A DNA stretch of 64,000 nucleotides from Effrenium voratum (GCA_963377175.1 CAUJNA010000192.1:134501-198500), one strand, 5' to 3'; shown: positions 32,401 to 43,285, counted from the stretch's first letter. Notes: generated by a model from the sequence alone, not told the origin. Numbers and translations: made by a program.

Positions 32401-35400
32401 CCAGAAAACGGCACGCCTGTGGCTCGATTTTTGTCGAAATTGGGTGGGGGACGCCACATCCATTTCTTGAAGAAGAGGATTTGCATCCCACCGAAAGAGG
32501 AGGCCCAGTTTTTGCTGTTGACCTCGACTCGAAGCAATGCGCTCATGCAACCGAAAGCGTAGGGTCTACCACATTTCCCTTCACTTAGTGATCGCTGGCA
32601 CACATGCAGAACCTTTTCCCTGGCCCCCTGAACCCCACACCCCAAAGCCCCAAATCCTGAACCCCCCTCTCAAGAAACCCCAAACCCCTCCAAACCCCTC
32701 TCCCAAACCCTCCCCCAAAACCCCAGCCCTCACTTCCAGCAAAACATCCGCATTGGATTCCATTCGCCAAGTCAGAAAGTTGTGAAAATAACTCAAGTTA
32801 CAACTCGGCCGGAAGTCCTCTGTTCAGCGGAGCCTTCTCAGCGGGTAATGACGCAGGTGGCCTTTTCCACTGGCTAACTTGCCGACGGACATCCAACTTC
32901 CAAGCTAACAGGATGGTAGGAGCGGGTCTGACCTTTGTCTGCACTTAAAGGGGCAGGGGGCAGGGTACTTCGTAACTGGCTAGTAAGTCTGGTTGGAACC
33001 CGCATAGGAGACTTATAGCCATTGTAAACAGGCTATATAGTATGTTATATATATATATATTCGCATGTGTATATATATATATAAACTCCCAAGGCTACTA
33101 ACCACTTACAAAGTACTTGGATGCTCAACCAACGTCAGCTAAGCAGGTCATAACCATAGTTATAAGGGGACCAACCCCAGCTACCCTAGTTGTAACCGCG
33201 GTTATAACCGACTTCCCTGATGTTGGCAACGAACATCCAAGCTGCCCTGCCCCTTTCACTTGCTGGTGCCCAGTAGGGAAAGTGGGAATGAACCCAGGCT
33301 TTGGTCCCCGAAAAAAAGGGAACCATGAGTTGGATGGTTTTTCCTGGGGTCATGCCATTTCTCGCGTTCCCTGCATCTCTCGCACCAGCATTTAGGTACC
33401 CCGCTCCCGCTCCGGAAAAATAAATAGATAAATCTACATATATGATAGATAAATAATAATAAATAGATACATCAATAGATAAACAAATAAATAAATAATA
33501 AATAGATAAATAGATAGATAAATACATAATATCAGCAGAGTCTCCTAAGTGGGTTCCAACCAGACTTAGCTCCCGATTTTTTTCTCTGAGGAGAAGTATG
33601 CCGTGGAGGTGGCGCACAACATCGGGGCCAAGAAGCCCGGGGCCCGAAGCGGAATTGGGTCAGCGGAAGTCGGCGGCGAGTCAAAAACCGCTTGGTTTCC
33701 CTTGGCCTCGGAAGCCCCGAGATCCTGCTGAAACATGGTTGTTGTTGGGGAAAATATATATATACACACATTTTGGCTTATTATTGCGGTTTAGTGGTTG
33801 AAATCTTCACTTGCCTGCTAGAATTTATTTTTTTGCTCCCCTTCCAACGTGAACCAAGGAAAGGGGCTATCGATTCGGCACAGGTAAGTGGTGAGAGTAA
33901 GCCTGGAGAACCCGCGGAAAGGAAACTTATAACCATGGCTTGGTTATAACCCGCAGGCTTCCTAACCAGTTGCTATGTACGATGCCCCTGTGCTTCCGTT
34001 TTGGGAAGACAGCTTTGGCCTTGTTTCAGGCGAATCGACCGGTTTTCAAACTTTTTGGCCACTTTTAGAAAAGGTCCCGAAGGGTAACCCTTTCTAGGTC
34101 CCCCAGTAGTGCCCTTTCTCACCCCTTTTTTGGTTGGGAGGGTTCTACTAAAATAGACTACAGAAAAAAGTGGGTACCCTTATTCTACCCTGTCTATTGG
34201 AGGACCTAAGTTTATTTCTATTGGAGGACCTAAGTTTATTTCTGGGTCCAAACTGGGCAGCGGGGCAGTGGTAAACGAAGAAATTGGACGCTTGTTGGCA
34301 ATCCATTCAAAGTGAGTGGTGGCTCACGCTCTTAGACTTTCAATGTGGGCTCCTTAAAAGATACATGTTTGCCCATTTGAAACATGGCTTTTGCACCAAA
34401 ATAGAGGGAACCCACCATTTACAAGGCAATGTTCAGGTGTATAATGTAATTCAATTTGGGCTAGCTGATGAAGAGTTGTCCGTATCATGACTAAAGTTGC
34501 CCCACTCAACTCCCTTCGCCGTATGTAGGCCCTGTAGTTTTTTGGAGAGTAGCTGGATTTGCGACGTATCCCGCTAGGAAGCTAACTTTGATCAGCGAGC
34601 ACCAAGCTTTGGGTTGCCTTTTGTTGTTGGTAGGTGGCAAAACATGATGCACGGTGTATACCAATCGACATTGGCTCAAGAGAAAGGCATTGCCCGCCTT
34701 GCTGTTTGTAGGTAGTTCTGATCTATCAATACCTTTGAAGCCATCCCAAAAGCCGGCAGGGCTCCTCCACCGCGGCAGCTTTGGGCCAGTCGATAAATCA
34801 CCCTTTCACAGGCCGACTTCAACGATCCCCTGGTAAAAAAGCGGGTGGTTTTTGGTGACGCAGTCTGTGAAGCCGTGCCAAAAGGGCCGCCGATTTTTTT
34901 GAGACAGACCCTTGTGGGCGTGCCCTTTTTGGAGTTGGTTCTGTGTCTTTTCTCTTTGTGTTTCTTTGTTTTTTTTTGTGGGGGGGGGGGGTGGCTGGGG
35001 TTTGGAAGCCCACCAGTTTGGAAGTCCGATTTTGGGGTAGTGAACCTGGTGTTCGAGACCGCTCTCGTCTCATGAGCGGAAGATGACGTTGGACCGCTTG
35101 CGGAAGATCGGCTTTCGGCTTTCAAGTCCACCTCTTGTGATACCGTGCTTCATTTGTTGGCATGCTTCTACTTTTTTGGTTTTTGGTTCTGTCCATTTTA
35201 GTAGGGGCTGCCAAAAAGCACATGTTGTTTTCTTTTTCGACCAAGGGTTTGGCACACAAGGGAACCTTTTCTTTGTGGACCACGGCGATAGTCTTCATCC
35301 TGAACAGACCCAAATGGGGGTTGATCAAAAGGTCCAATGGACAGGGGACCATCAGGGAAACCACCAACACTTTCACGGAAAAAGCTAGCAATGGTCATTT

Positions 35401-37435
35401 CGGGGCCGAAGGGAATTTTACTAGGTCCCCCAGTAGTGCCAACTTTTACCGTTTTTTTGGGGGAGGGGTTTCCACTACAGAAACAAGTTGGCACCAAATT
35501 ATTCTAAGTCCTCTCTACTGGAGGACCTAGTTGATCTTTGACTTCATGGAAAAAGTGACCAATGGTCATCTTCGGGCCGAAGGGAATATTGACCAACCCC
35601 GCAAGGGCCAAATCACTGGAAGAAGAAACCTCTCAAATCTGGTGGACCTAGTTGAGCCACAATCAAAACCTGGGTAGATAAAGGTTAGTAAGGGATGATC
35701 CCAGCCACAAATAGCTGCGGCCGCCTTCCTGGGTCGACCATTTTGGTACCAGGTTTTGATTGCGACTCAGTTGATCAACCCCCCAAAGGGCCAAATCACC
35801 GGCAGGAAAAAACCACCAACGGCCCCCAAGGAGCGCAGAGGCTTCCGCTCGCTCTTTCGTCGGACCCTAGGCGCAAGGAGATCGTGGAGCGCGCCGACCA
35901 GCTCCGGCTCTACGCGCGGGCGCCAAGCCACTTCTTCCATTTGCTGAAATGAATTCCGCTATTCGCAGGGTGATCAAACAGAAGCTCAGAGAGATGTTGG
36001 GATAACTTCCATCTGCTTAAGCATATTGTTGTATTTTCCCTTGTTGGTTTTAAAAGGAACTTATCACTGCCGGATTTTTTTTTCCAGGGGTCTTAACCAA
36101 ATGGAAGGCTTTGAGCGCTCGATGTTTTTGCCAAAATCGAGCTGGGGAAGAGATGAAGGGTTTGGGGAAATTTGGCTGTGGGTCAAAAGCAATGGGATCC
36201 CATTTTGGGGTAGGTGCACCATCCATTTCAGCTTCTATTTTAGTGGGGATTGGGATTCGGGTACGGGCTTTTGACCCATGGCCAAATGAGTGCCAGGGAT
36301 AGTTTGCCAACATTAATTAGTGGGAACAATCTGATCTCCAAGAGATGAATCTTTGATTAACCAACATCAGGTAAGTAGGTTACAACCGTGATTATAACCA
36401 GGGTAACTGGTTGGTTGGCCCCCGTACCAGGGTTATGGCCCCCTTACTAAGTTGATCCAAGTATTACCCATTGCCCACTGTCCCAGGTTGCTTCATGAGC
36501 CTCACAAGGCACTTATTCCCAAGAGGAGACAGATCTTGCAGGTGACCCTTCCACAAGGTGCCCAGGCGCCATGTCACTGGACAGAGCGCGGTATTTGCTT
36601 TCTGCTCATTTCGCGTTGTTTTTCTTCTTTTTGAGCTCTGGGGTCTCTGCCAAGAGTTGTTCTTGTTGTTTCTGTAATTTGAGGCTCACAAAAATATGGA
36701 CCAGAGTCAATCTCGGAAGTCTGAGTGCCTTTTTCAAGCCGTGGCCGTGGACATGTTTCGCTGTTTGAAGAGGATGGTAGTCTTCCAAAAACCTGCCGAC
36801 TTGATGGTCGGAAAGCGGGTAGGTCTCTTTGGGTGGTGCCGTCTTAGGGTGGTTGAAAGTAAATTCAATGCCATTTTTTTTTAAGTATCGTGTTTGGTCT
36901 GGGCCGGAATAATCTCTGGCAAACAAATTTCCAGGCTGAAAACCCTGTCCCATGAAACTTCCTTGGGGACACCACTCAGTTTTCCCCCCCAAAAGCCAGG
37001 ACTTCGATTTCTTTTCAAATGAAAACCACACAATTTGGAGGCTCCCAGCCCTACGGCAGGCTCCTTAGAATTTCAGCTTTTGAGTGTTTGGAGTTGTTGG
37101 ATGTATCTCGCACATCCCACCAGGTGCGACTTTTAGCAAGGGATCAATCATCTAAGAAAAGTTGAGACAGGTTTGGGCCAGCTACAGAACCACTCTTTCA
37201 CACCAAGTGTTGCTTCATTCTAAGGAACCCGACCCCCCCCCCAAAACAAGAAGAAGAAGAAGAAGAAGAAGAAGAAGAAGAAGAAGAAGAAGAAGAAGAA
37301 GAAGAAGAAGAAGAAGAAGAAGAAGACGAAGGCTGCGGGTCAATCTGGAGTCAATCTGGACGTCTCGACGTCTCGACTTGTCTCTCGTAGGTCACCAACC
37401 GCAACGCGCGCCTGAAGACAGAGGAGGCGAGCTAG
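28903..37435 (+). CDS. RPL32: Ribosomal protein eL32, seven exons, all introns GC-AG
   Basis: Cytosolic large-subunit protein. Exons: 28903-28934, 29954-30121, 31579-31617, 32017-32056, 33591-33634, 35871-35913, 37391-37435. Joined, they encode about 136 residues (human 135) with eL32 hallmarks in order: [80 protein letters not shown] and [14 protein letters not shown], then TAG. With these boundaries every junction keeps frame, and the segment lengths equal those of human eL32 with no gap. Every intron starts GC within a GC-rich donor and ends AG followed by G. Introns (399-2236 bp) hold four introner-like copies, inverted-repeat elements and microsatellites. Exons 2-7 are firm; exon 1 is tentative. 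Confidence 0.93.
29078..29186 (+). repeat. Introner-like element, copy 5 (RPL32 intron 1)
   Basis: Starts CTAGGTCCGCCC, keeps the GGGAGGGTTCCCCTACTAAA core and TATTCTAACCTCTCTACTGG, and ends CTAG. Confidence 0.82.
29407..29461. repeat. AT microsatellite
   Basis: ATATAT runs interrupted by G at two points. Similar AT runs lie at about 33043-33083 and 55709-55746. Confidence 0.9.
29954..30121 (+). CDS. RPL32: RPL32 exon 2
   Basis: Preceded by GTGTTTTTTTCAG. Encodes [18 protein letters not shown] through GSDKKT, the most conserved part of eL32. Ends with AC of a split Thr codon before GCCCGGAAAC. Confidence 0.95.
30272..30397. repeat. CTGTGGATGG-family element (RPL32 intron 2)
   Basis: Starts CTGTGGATGGCCGAAATCC and ends GGATTTCGTCCATCCACAG, a 19-bp inverted repeat with few mismatches. 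It is the best-preserved copy; the total length is 126 bp. Confidence 0.82.
30596..30905. repeat. Purine-rich GGGGAGG low-complexity DNA (RPL32 intron 2)
   Basis: Runs of GGGGAGGTGGAGAGG type at about 30600-30660 and 30795-30905, separated by a fragment of the CTGTGGATGG family (about 30676-30745). Confidence 0.7.
31079..31189 (+). repeat. Introner-like element, copy 6 (RPL32 intron 2)
   Basis: The left end is worn (AGATCCCCCTAGTAG), the core is intact, and the right end CTCTCTACTGGAGGACCTAG is intact. Confidence 0.8.
31579..31617 (+). CDS. RPL32: RPL32 exon 3 (39 bp)
   Basis: After CTGAG, G completes Thr and the exon reads [12 protein letters not shown] plus the first two bases of Val. Donor GCCCGAGCCT. 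Confidence 0.9.
31770..31843. repeat. CTGTGGATGG-family element, right half (RPL32 intron 3)
   Basis: Has TTGGTTTGTATCTACAGGGG and the terminal TTTTCGTCCATCCACAG; the left arm is missing. Confidence 0.7.
32017..32056 (+). CDS. RPL32: RPL32 exon 4 (40 bp)
   Basis: After CCTGAG, G completes Val and the exon reads [13 protein letters not shown], matching the LEVLLM segment of eL32. Donor GCTCGGGGCC. Confidence 0.9.
32625..32760. repeat. CCCCAAA/CCCTCC-rich low-complexity stretch (RPL32 intron 4)
   Basis: Irregular repeats of CCCCAAACCCCTCC type, with no fixed unit. The dinoflagellate telomere unit CCCTAAA is not present. Confidence 0.7.
33418..33535. repeat. AATA/GATA microsatellite (RPL32 intron 4)
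   Basis: Imperfect AAATAGATAAAT repeats just upstream of exon 5. Confidence 0.85.
33591..33634 (+). CDS. RPL32: RPL32 exon 5 (44 bp)
   Basis: After TTTCTCTGAG it reads [14 protein letters not shown] plus AA of a split Lys codon, matching YCAEIAHNVSSK in eL32. Donor GCCCGGGGCC. Confidence 0.93.
33731..33859 (+). repeat. GGTTTAGTGG-family element (RPL32 intron 5)
   Basis: AAACATGGTTGTTGTTGGGG at the left and TTGCTCCCCTTCCAACG at the right, with GCGGTTTAGTGGTTGAAATC inside. Confidence 0.75.
34094..34209 (+). repeat. Introner-like element, copy 7 (RPL32 intron 5)
   Basis: Starts CTAGGTCCCCCAGTAG and ends CTATTGGAGGACCTAAG; the last 23 bp are duplicated just after (34210-34232). Confidence 0.8.
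34350..34450 (+). repeat. CTCCTTAAAAGATACAT-family element (RPL32 intron 5)
   Basis: Shared with 41135-41250 and 49368-49490: CTCCTTAAAAGATACAT, AAACATGGCTTTT, CACCATTTACAAG and AATGTTCAGGT. Confidence 0.7.
35421..35530 (+). repeat. Introner-like element, copy 8 (RPL32 intron 5)
   Basis: Intact CTAGGTCCCCCAGTAG and CTACTGGAGGACCTAG ends. The middle lacks TACTAAAATAGA. A solo right end follows at 35626-35651. Confidence 0.82.
35654..35768. repeat. GAGCCACAATCAAAACC element, copy 1 (RPL32 intron 5)
   Basis: Left end GAGCCACAATCAAAACC, right end GGTTTTGATTGCGACTC, forming an inverted repeat. The centre has ATAGCTGCGGCCGCC. Here 115 bp, other copies 133-147. Confidence 0.82.
35871..35913 (+). 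CDS. RPL32: RPL32 exon 6 (43 bp)
   Basis: After CCCTAG, G completes Lys and the exon reads [14 protein letters not shown]. Donor GCGCGGGCGC. The Tyr replaces the usual Arg before VTN. Confidence 0.93.
36033..36106. repeat. CCAGGGGTCTTAACCAAATGG-family element (RPL32 intron 6)
   Basis: CCCTTGTTGGTTTTAAAAGG, a T run, then CCAGGGGTCTTAACCAAATGG. Relatives lie at about 10352-10404, 12146-12226 and 48897-48975. Confidence 0.7.
37248..37326 (+). repeat. AAG/GAA triplet tract in the last RPL32 intron
   Basis: About 26 uninterrupted AAG triplets, ending 64 bases before exon 7. Confidence 0.95.
37391..37435 (+). CDS. RPL32: RPL32 exon 7 with stop
   Basis: After TCGTAG it reads [14 protein letters not shown] and TAG (37433-37435), the eL32 C-terminus. 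A GAA tract lies about 65 bases upstream. Confidence 0.95.
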   Translation, partial: VTNRNARLKTEEAS

Positions 37436-39854
37436 AGCAAAGGGGGTGAAGCCTCGCGTGCGACGGATGGCCCGAAGATGCGAAGAGAACCGGACGGTGG
37501 AAGGACGTGCGAAGAGATTACCGCGGAACGGGAGGGAGGGAGAGAGGGAGGGCCGAGGGCCAAGGGCGGAGGGGCGGGTGGGAAGTTCAAGCAGCTCACC
37601 AAGGGGTTTCAACCAAAAGGTTGAGAGTCAACGTGTTCTTAGATTATCAACTTTTTGGTTGTCAACGTTGACTTGAAGCAACGTGTTCTTGAGGGATAAA
37701 TCTTGGTCGGGGGTTTTCTTAGATTAGAGACCAACCCGACTTTCGTCTCTCCGCATGTTTCATCCAAGTTGGCACAGGCTGGACTCCGACTTTGAGGGGT
37801 TTGTAGTACTGTGGATGGAGGAATTCCATTTCGCACTTGGAATGCATGGGAAACCATCAAAGGTTGGTATTTACAGGGGAATCGTCATTCCAGGATTTCT
37901 TAGGTGTTGGTTGGGAAGCCTGCGCAACCAGATGTGATGATGTCGATCAACGAATTAGTCCACCTGATCCAGGTGGAACAGAACGGAGCGTTTGCCCCGA
38001 AAAGGATAAGGAACTCCTTGTATCTGAAGGTTTTTGTATTACACCCTGGGATTACACCTTTGGGAAATGACCCGTCAATACTACCCAGTGGGTGTATTCC
38101 CAGGGTGTAAGATTGTAAATGCGAAACCTCCCTATGGAGCACCAGGTGTGGGTGTGACAGAAATGGCGAGCAAGAGCAAACAATTACCACACAACAGCAA
38201 GCGCATGGTCGTTCAAAAACACCTTCTTCACCCACGACTTACGAGGCCAAATGGTCAACAACTTGGTCCTTATGTGGTGAGTTTCTCTTCCAGGAACCCC
38301 ATTCGGGGCAGCAAACTTGCCAGGGCACTATTGTACTGCTCTAGTTGCTTTGAAACAACAACATGCCGTGGATGGACGCAATCCTGCACCACCTAAGAAA
38401 CCCTGGAGCGATGATTCCCCGGCAAATACCAACCTATGATGGTTTCCCATGGTTTCAAAGTGGTGCGAAACGGAATTCCTCCATCCACAGATGGGTATGT
38501 CTTGTTGTGGGGGACCTTTCAAAATGGTGATTCCTTTATGAAAGCTCCTTTAGAAGACAGCTTTATAAGGAAGCTTTTACAAGTTCTACACTTTATAAGG
38601 GTTTGCCTTATGGCCTGGGCCACAAAAAGGGCACCTTCAGAAAGAGACACATCCATATTTGGTGTGCCCAAAGTTAAAACAAAAGACTGCAGGTTTTAGT
38701 CTACTGCTCCCGTTTGCCAGGGCGACCCATTTTGGGCCGATTCCTCATTTTGAGCCGGAGTCCCATATGGACTCTGCCAGGTGGCTTTGATGTGTATGCT
38801 TCAGTTATCACGGCGTTGGAGAAGCATAGCGCCTTTCATGTGCACTTTATTATTATTATTATCTACGATGGTGTCTACTACTTGAAGAGGCACGGTACGT
38901 AGTAAGTGGGCAAACACCATAGTTATAACCCCCTTACCAAGGTTGTAAGTCTCCTAAGCGGTTAGTTCTATGGCCCCTGATGGTTTCTACTACCAAACCA
39001 CTACCCCCAAACCGCTACCCATCGAAAGGGTTGAATGGGATATACAGCCACTATGCCACTATACAGCCACTATATGAAGGGTTTTTTCCCCCCAATCTCG
39101 TCTGAGGATTGCCCCAAATTTTGCTAATCTCCTTTTGGGGGCCCCTGTTTTGGGGGCCCGTGTTGTTTTGGGGTCAGTACGCCTCGCATTCTTCAAGTGG
39201 TCTGGGCTCGGGACAGTCTTTGGTTCCATTTACCAGGGTTCCATTTTGGGTACCTATTTTTGACCCAAAGCCACCTAGTGAAAATTTTCCACAAGACCCC
39301 GGCTGGCTTCTTGGAGTCATGTCCTTGGTGGTTTTGATGCGCATCGCAAGGTCCGATATGTTTGTTTCGTATATCTTGGGATTGGAGTCCTGCCCTGAAT
39401 GGAGTCCTCAAGTTTTCTGTCGAATACGTTGTCGAGATTCAGATGAATCGGTTGCCCTCGTTGAACGCCTGTCCCCTCGTTTCTTTGTTTCGCCGCTTCT
39501 GGCTGGAGATGGCGTCCGCGGGTAAGACATGCCGGAAAATGGTTCCCATACCAAGCAGATTTTTTTTTCGGCACGGCCAAAAAAAGCGCAGGCGTGGGCA
39601 TTCCAGGGAGGGCCTTTTTTTCGGGCTTGATCAGGGAGTTCACTCAGAATTTTTGGCGCCGGAAGGTGCCTTTAGGCCTTCCTCGGGCGGCTAACTTCGC
39701 CCCAAGATACCCGTCCAAACTCGGCTTTCACGTGCGAGCTGCTCTCAGAATTTTCCAGAGGGGAGCCAACAAAACCAACAAAAGTCAGACGTAGCTCTTG
39801 GGGTAGCAGACGTCACCTCATTCCTTGTGAAGAAGCGCGGAGGGCGGGGCTTAG
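37436..39854. other. Interval downstream of RPL32
   Basis: The first 200 bases are GC-rich and probably 3' UTR or flank. CTGTGGATGG-family copies then lie at 37809-37912 and 38366-38490, a TTATAACC-family copy near 38895-38970, and a pair of near-identical GGAATACACCC/ACACCCTGGG segments near 38040 and 38090. A GC-rich stretch at 39430-39530 has no decisive frame. Confidence 0.45.
38366..38490. repeat. CTGTGGATGG-family element, inverted relative to 37809-37912
   Basis: CCGTGGATGGACGCAATCC to GGAATTCCTCCATCCACAG, 125 bp. Confidence 0.75.
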
Positions 39855-39887
39855 CTTCCGGGCCGTCCAGAAAGCATGGGTGGCTCC
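39855..39887 (+). CDS. Exon-like island X1 of a second unidentified gene (tentative)
   Basis: After CTTAG it reads C, then FRAVQKAWVA, then CC of a split codon before GCCGCGGGCCGAG (GC donor). The phase fits X2. It is the weakest member of the chain; the true start of the gene is not found. Confidence 0.25.
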
Positions 39888-40261
39888 GCCGCGGGCCGAG
39901 TTTCGGGGCCCGGAGGGGTCGGAGGGAAATGTTTCACAGATGGATTCTGCTTGGCTTGACTGCTCTTGGGTTGGATCTTTAGACTTTAACTTTTTGCGAA
40001 ATAAAGGTGTTTTTCACTAGACCCCCAAAAAGTTAATCTTTTTGCAGGGGGGTCAATAGCAACCAAGCTGGATGCTCAATCAAAGCAGGTTACAACCATG
40101 GTTATGAATCGGGTAACTGGTTGGTTGATCCCCTTACCATGGTTATGGCCTAGCTGACGTTGGCAACGAACATCCAAGTACAACTCTACTGGCCGGACAC
40201 CTGTTTAGTTTCTCGTTTATTCATACAACGCACACGGGTCCCGGTGAACTTTGATGGCTCC

Positions 40262-40375
40262 AAACATGGTTGTTGTTTGGACATATTTTACATTTTTGCT
40301 TATTGTGGTTTAGTGGGAAATCTTCACTTGCCTGCTAAAATTTAATTTTCTGCTCCCCTTCCAACGTCAACCAAG
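40262..40375 (+). repeat. GGTTTAGTGG-family element
   Basis: AAACATGGTTGTTGTTTGG to CTCCCCTTCCAACGTCAACC, collinear with 33731-33859 and 54851-54963. Confidence 0.75.
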
Positions 40376-41134
40376 CAAAAGGACAATTTGGTGGATATCA
40401 TGTAGGTGGGGATTCATGTCCACGAACCACTTTTGAGGTGATTCCCAACATTCATAGCCATGTACGTCATGACACACGAGGGATCCCTAAAGCCAGGGAT
40501 TGGAAACGCTCAGGGCCCGGCAGCTTCGCAGCCTTTTTTTTTCACTTTCGAGTCATCCAGGGTTGGGAGGGGGGTGACCCCTGGAGTTCCTTTTATAGTT
40601 CCATTTTCCCTTCATGGGGAAGACTAGATAAATGGAATCGGGGGACCCACCCCGGATCGGAATTCTTCCGGAAGGCATAGCTTGACTTCCCCCAGTTTCT
40701 TTCTCCCCAAAAACCACGAGCGGAAGAAGCTTCAAATCGGCCGGCTTCAAATCCGTTTGACGACGCCCGGAGGTGTTCATCGCAAGAAAATCGGTGCTCT
40801 TCGCCCAAGCTCTTCGGGGGATCTGCCAGGTGTCCTTTTTTTGCATAACAACCAGTTGTTTGGGGGTCTGAATTCGGTGTTCTCTTGGTCACCCAGATAT
40901 GTCCGGGGTAGTTTGCAGGATACTCTTCAACAATGATGGAAGTCCACGATCGCGTGTTGGAAGACCATTTTCCTTCTCTGATCGTCCACTTCCATGATTG
41001 TTGCAAAAAGGGTAAAATTGAAACATGACCAATTGGGTGTGTCTTTTATGGGGTACCCTGTTTTGCTAGGTTTGAAGGAAAACCAAAAGGAAGCTGTTGG
41101 ACAGAGGCTAGGGCAGGGCGGAACATCCACAGGG

Positions 41135-41250
41135 CTCCTTAAAAGATACATTTTGCAACCATTTGAACCATGTTGCTTTTTCAACACCAAAACAAAGGGA
41201 CACCACCATTTACAAGTTGCAATGTTCAGGTAATGTAAGGATCCCTGATC
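41135..41250 (+). repeat. CTCCTTAAAAGATACAT-family element
   Basis: Collinear with 34350-34450 and 49368-49490, ending in AATGTAAGGATCCCT. Confidence 0.7.
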
Positions 41251-41292
41251 CACCTCGCCCATGTCCCAAGCCCTTCCCCTTGCGCCGCCGAG

Positions 41293-41335
41293 CGCTAGCG
41301 CTTCGTTCAACGAGGCGTTTATGAGGTGCCTGTGG
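41293..41335 (+). CDS. Exon-like island X2
   Basis: After GCCGAG it reads C completing Pro, then ASASFNEAFMRCLW, ending at phase 0 before GCGGCGGCCAGCC (GC donor). It is GC-rich in T-rich DNA. Confidence 0.33.
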
Positions 41336-42439
41336 GCGGCGGCCAGCCTCGGCGCGTTTTTTTTCCTCTTCTTTCTTTTTCTCTCTCTCTTTTTCTCTTT
41401 TTGTTTGTTCTCTTGTTGTTTCTTATTTTTGTTTTCTTCTTTTTCGAACCTATACTTTTTTTGGTGGGGATGGTTTTCTTGTTTTCTTGTTTTATTTTGT
41501 TTTTTTCTTGGCGCACCTCCATTTTCGAACCTATTTCAGGGGGGGGGATGTTCATTGGGGGTACGATTTGGGTTTTGACCCATGGCCATATTACTCCACC
41601 AACCTGTTTTTTAATAGAGGGTGTTTTTTCCGGGTTGAAATGTGGTTGGAATCAGACCACTTTAGGAGGGGCCAAAAACCACCCCCTATTAATACACAGG
41701 TTGGTTGATTAATAATATGGGGTCAACATTAATGGTTGGAACCAGCGATCCAAAAGTGGTTGCTGGAGATGAATCCCCAACCAAACCATGTCCACAATTT
41801 TGGATCCTTATCCATTTCGGTCCAAGTTGGTTGAACACGGACGGGATTCCCCTGGTTTCGGTTTGATCCTAATGTACTTGCAGCAATGTATTCCGAAGGG
41901 ACACCTAGCCAAAGAGCACCAGAGGTTGGTGTCGAACGTGGGGTTAACTTGCAGGACAGACTGCTGGATTTCTCGGCCATTTTCGCACAACCGCCCCGCC
42001 CCATTATATGGGGGATGGCCGTGAATTTTGCTCAGACATATCCTCCAGGATTGGTGGACACAAACAGCTTGATGTGACTAGTCAAAAGGGGCTACACTTC
42101 TGACCTTGGAAGAAATCAACGGGATCCCTTCAAAAGTGAGTTTGGGCCCAGATTTCAGGCCTCAAATCCTTACCTGGCGCTCGGCCAGGCGGCCGGCCTG
42201 CTGCTGGAGGCGCCAGGGATCGCTTACATGCCTTGTGCCCAGGGGCATTTGACAATCTCATAAAGCTCAGGTATATTGACATACCTTTGGTGCATTTTGC
42301 TTGGCTGTTAGGACTTCAACTTTTTGCCAACTAATGGGTTTTCCACTAAACCACTAAAAGTTAAACTTTTAGCAGGGCAGCAGAAAGCAACCGAGATACC
42401 TTGTAATGGGGGGGGGCATTTTCTCCGCGGAAGGCCTGA

Positions 42440-42485
42440 AAAAAGTTGGTACCCTTCTAACATCTCTCCAATCTGGAGGACCTAG
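42440..42485 (+). repeat. Introner-like element, solo right end
   Basis: AAAAAAGTTGGTACCCTTCT, then TCTCTCC and TCTGGAGGACCTAG; the left half is missing. Confidence 0.7.
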
Positions 42486-42589
42486 TTGTACCCAGCCACA
42501 TTCTCTCCAGGACCGCCGAAAAGGCGAACTTTCCCCCGGCTTTCCCCGCCGGGTTTCGGCTCCCGAGCGAAATTTTTCTCCGCCGCGAG

Positions 42590-42639
42590 GCGCGCGGGGA
42601 CCCGTCGGCGTGCCGCCTGAGCCCCGAGGAGTACCGGGA
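42590..42639 (+). CDS. Exon-like island X3
   Basis: After the good acceptor TTTTTCTCCGCCGCGAG it reads ARGDPSACRLSPEEYR plus GA of a split codon before GCCCGGGGACC, which is nearly identical to RPL32 donors GCCCGGGGCC. GA plus G of X4 gives Glu. Confidence 0.45.
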
Positions 42640-42860
42640 GCCCGGGGACCCGGATCGGAGATCGGATCGATGGGGCAGAGGGGATGGAAAGCGGGGGGGG
42701 GGCCGGGGGCGGGGGCTGAAACCCTTTTTTTTTTTCCATTTGAGCCAACATATATAGGGAAGAAAACCCTGCAAGGGCCTTGTTTCTTCAGAAAACACAA
42801 AACCCTTGTTTCCATTTAAGGGGCGGAAGAAGGGCCAACCCAAGGGCCAAATCACTGGAA

Positions 42861-42998
42861 GAGTTGCCAAGGTAGGCTAAAGAGCCCACGTTTCGCCAGC
42901 CAGGGATCAGCGCCAGCTTCCTTCAAATTGGTGGTTTGGTGCCCGGTGGTTTGGACCTTAGGGGCTTACCGAAACCCCAATCCAAACCACCATTTGAG
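42861..42998 (+). repeat. GAGTTGCCAAGGTAGGCT element, copy 1
   Basis: Nearly identical to 51626-51774 over about 135 bp, ending in CCGAAACCCCAATCCAAACC. Confidence 0.85.
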
Positions 42999-43142
42999 CC
43001 ACGTGCTCAAAACCGATTCGGGTAGATGAAGGTTAGTAAGGGGCAGTCCCCTTGCCAGAAATAGTTGCGGAATTCCGCCTTCATAATTCTTGAAGCATGG
43101 TTCTGGGTAGACCATTTTACTACCGGGTTTTGATTGTGACTC
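42996..43142. repeat. GAGCCACAATCAAAACC element, copy 2
   Basis: GAGCCACGTGCTCAAAACC to GGTTTTGATTGTGACTC. Directly joined to the preceding element. Confidence 0.8.
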
Positions 43143-43167
43143 ATTTGGCTGTGGGGTCAAGACCGTT

Positions 43168-43285
43168 GTGGTTGATCCCATTTTGGTTGGGATTCGGTGA
43201 GTTCACCACCCAGTTGAGGACCTATTTTAGTGGTTGGATTGGGATGTTCACTGGGGGTACGATTTGGATTTTGACCCATGGCCAT
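43168..43285 (+). repeat. GGGATTCGGTGAGTTCACC element
   Basis: ATCCCATTTTGGTTGGGATT through TATTTTAGTGGTTGGATTGG to TTTTGACCCATGGCC. Relatives lie at 36187-36290, 41535-41590, 50990-51105 (inverted), 53525-53580 and 56740-56815. Confidence 0.7.

Noticed and set aside
32625..32760. Interstitial telomere repeat
   Set aside because: C-rich but irregular; the TTTAGGG/CCCTAAA unit is absent.
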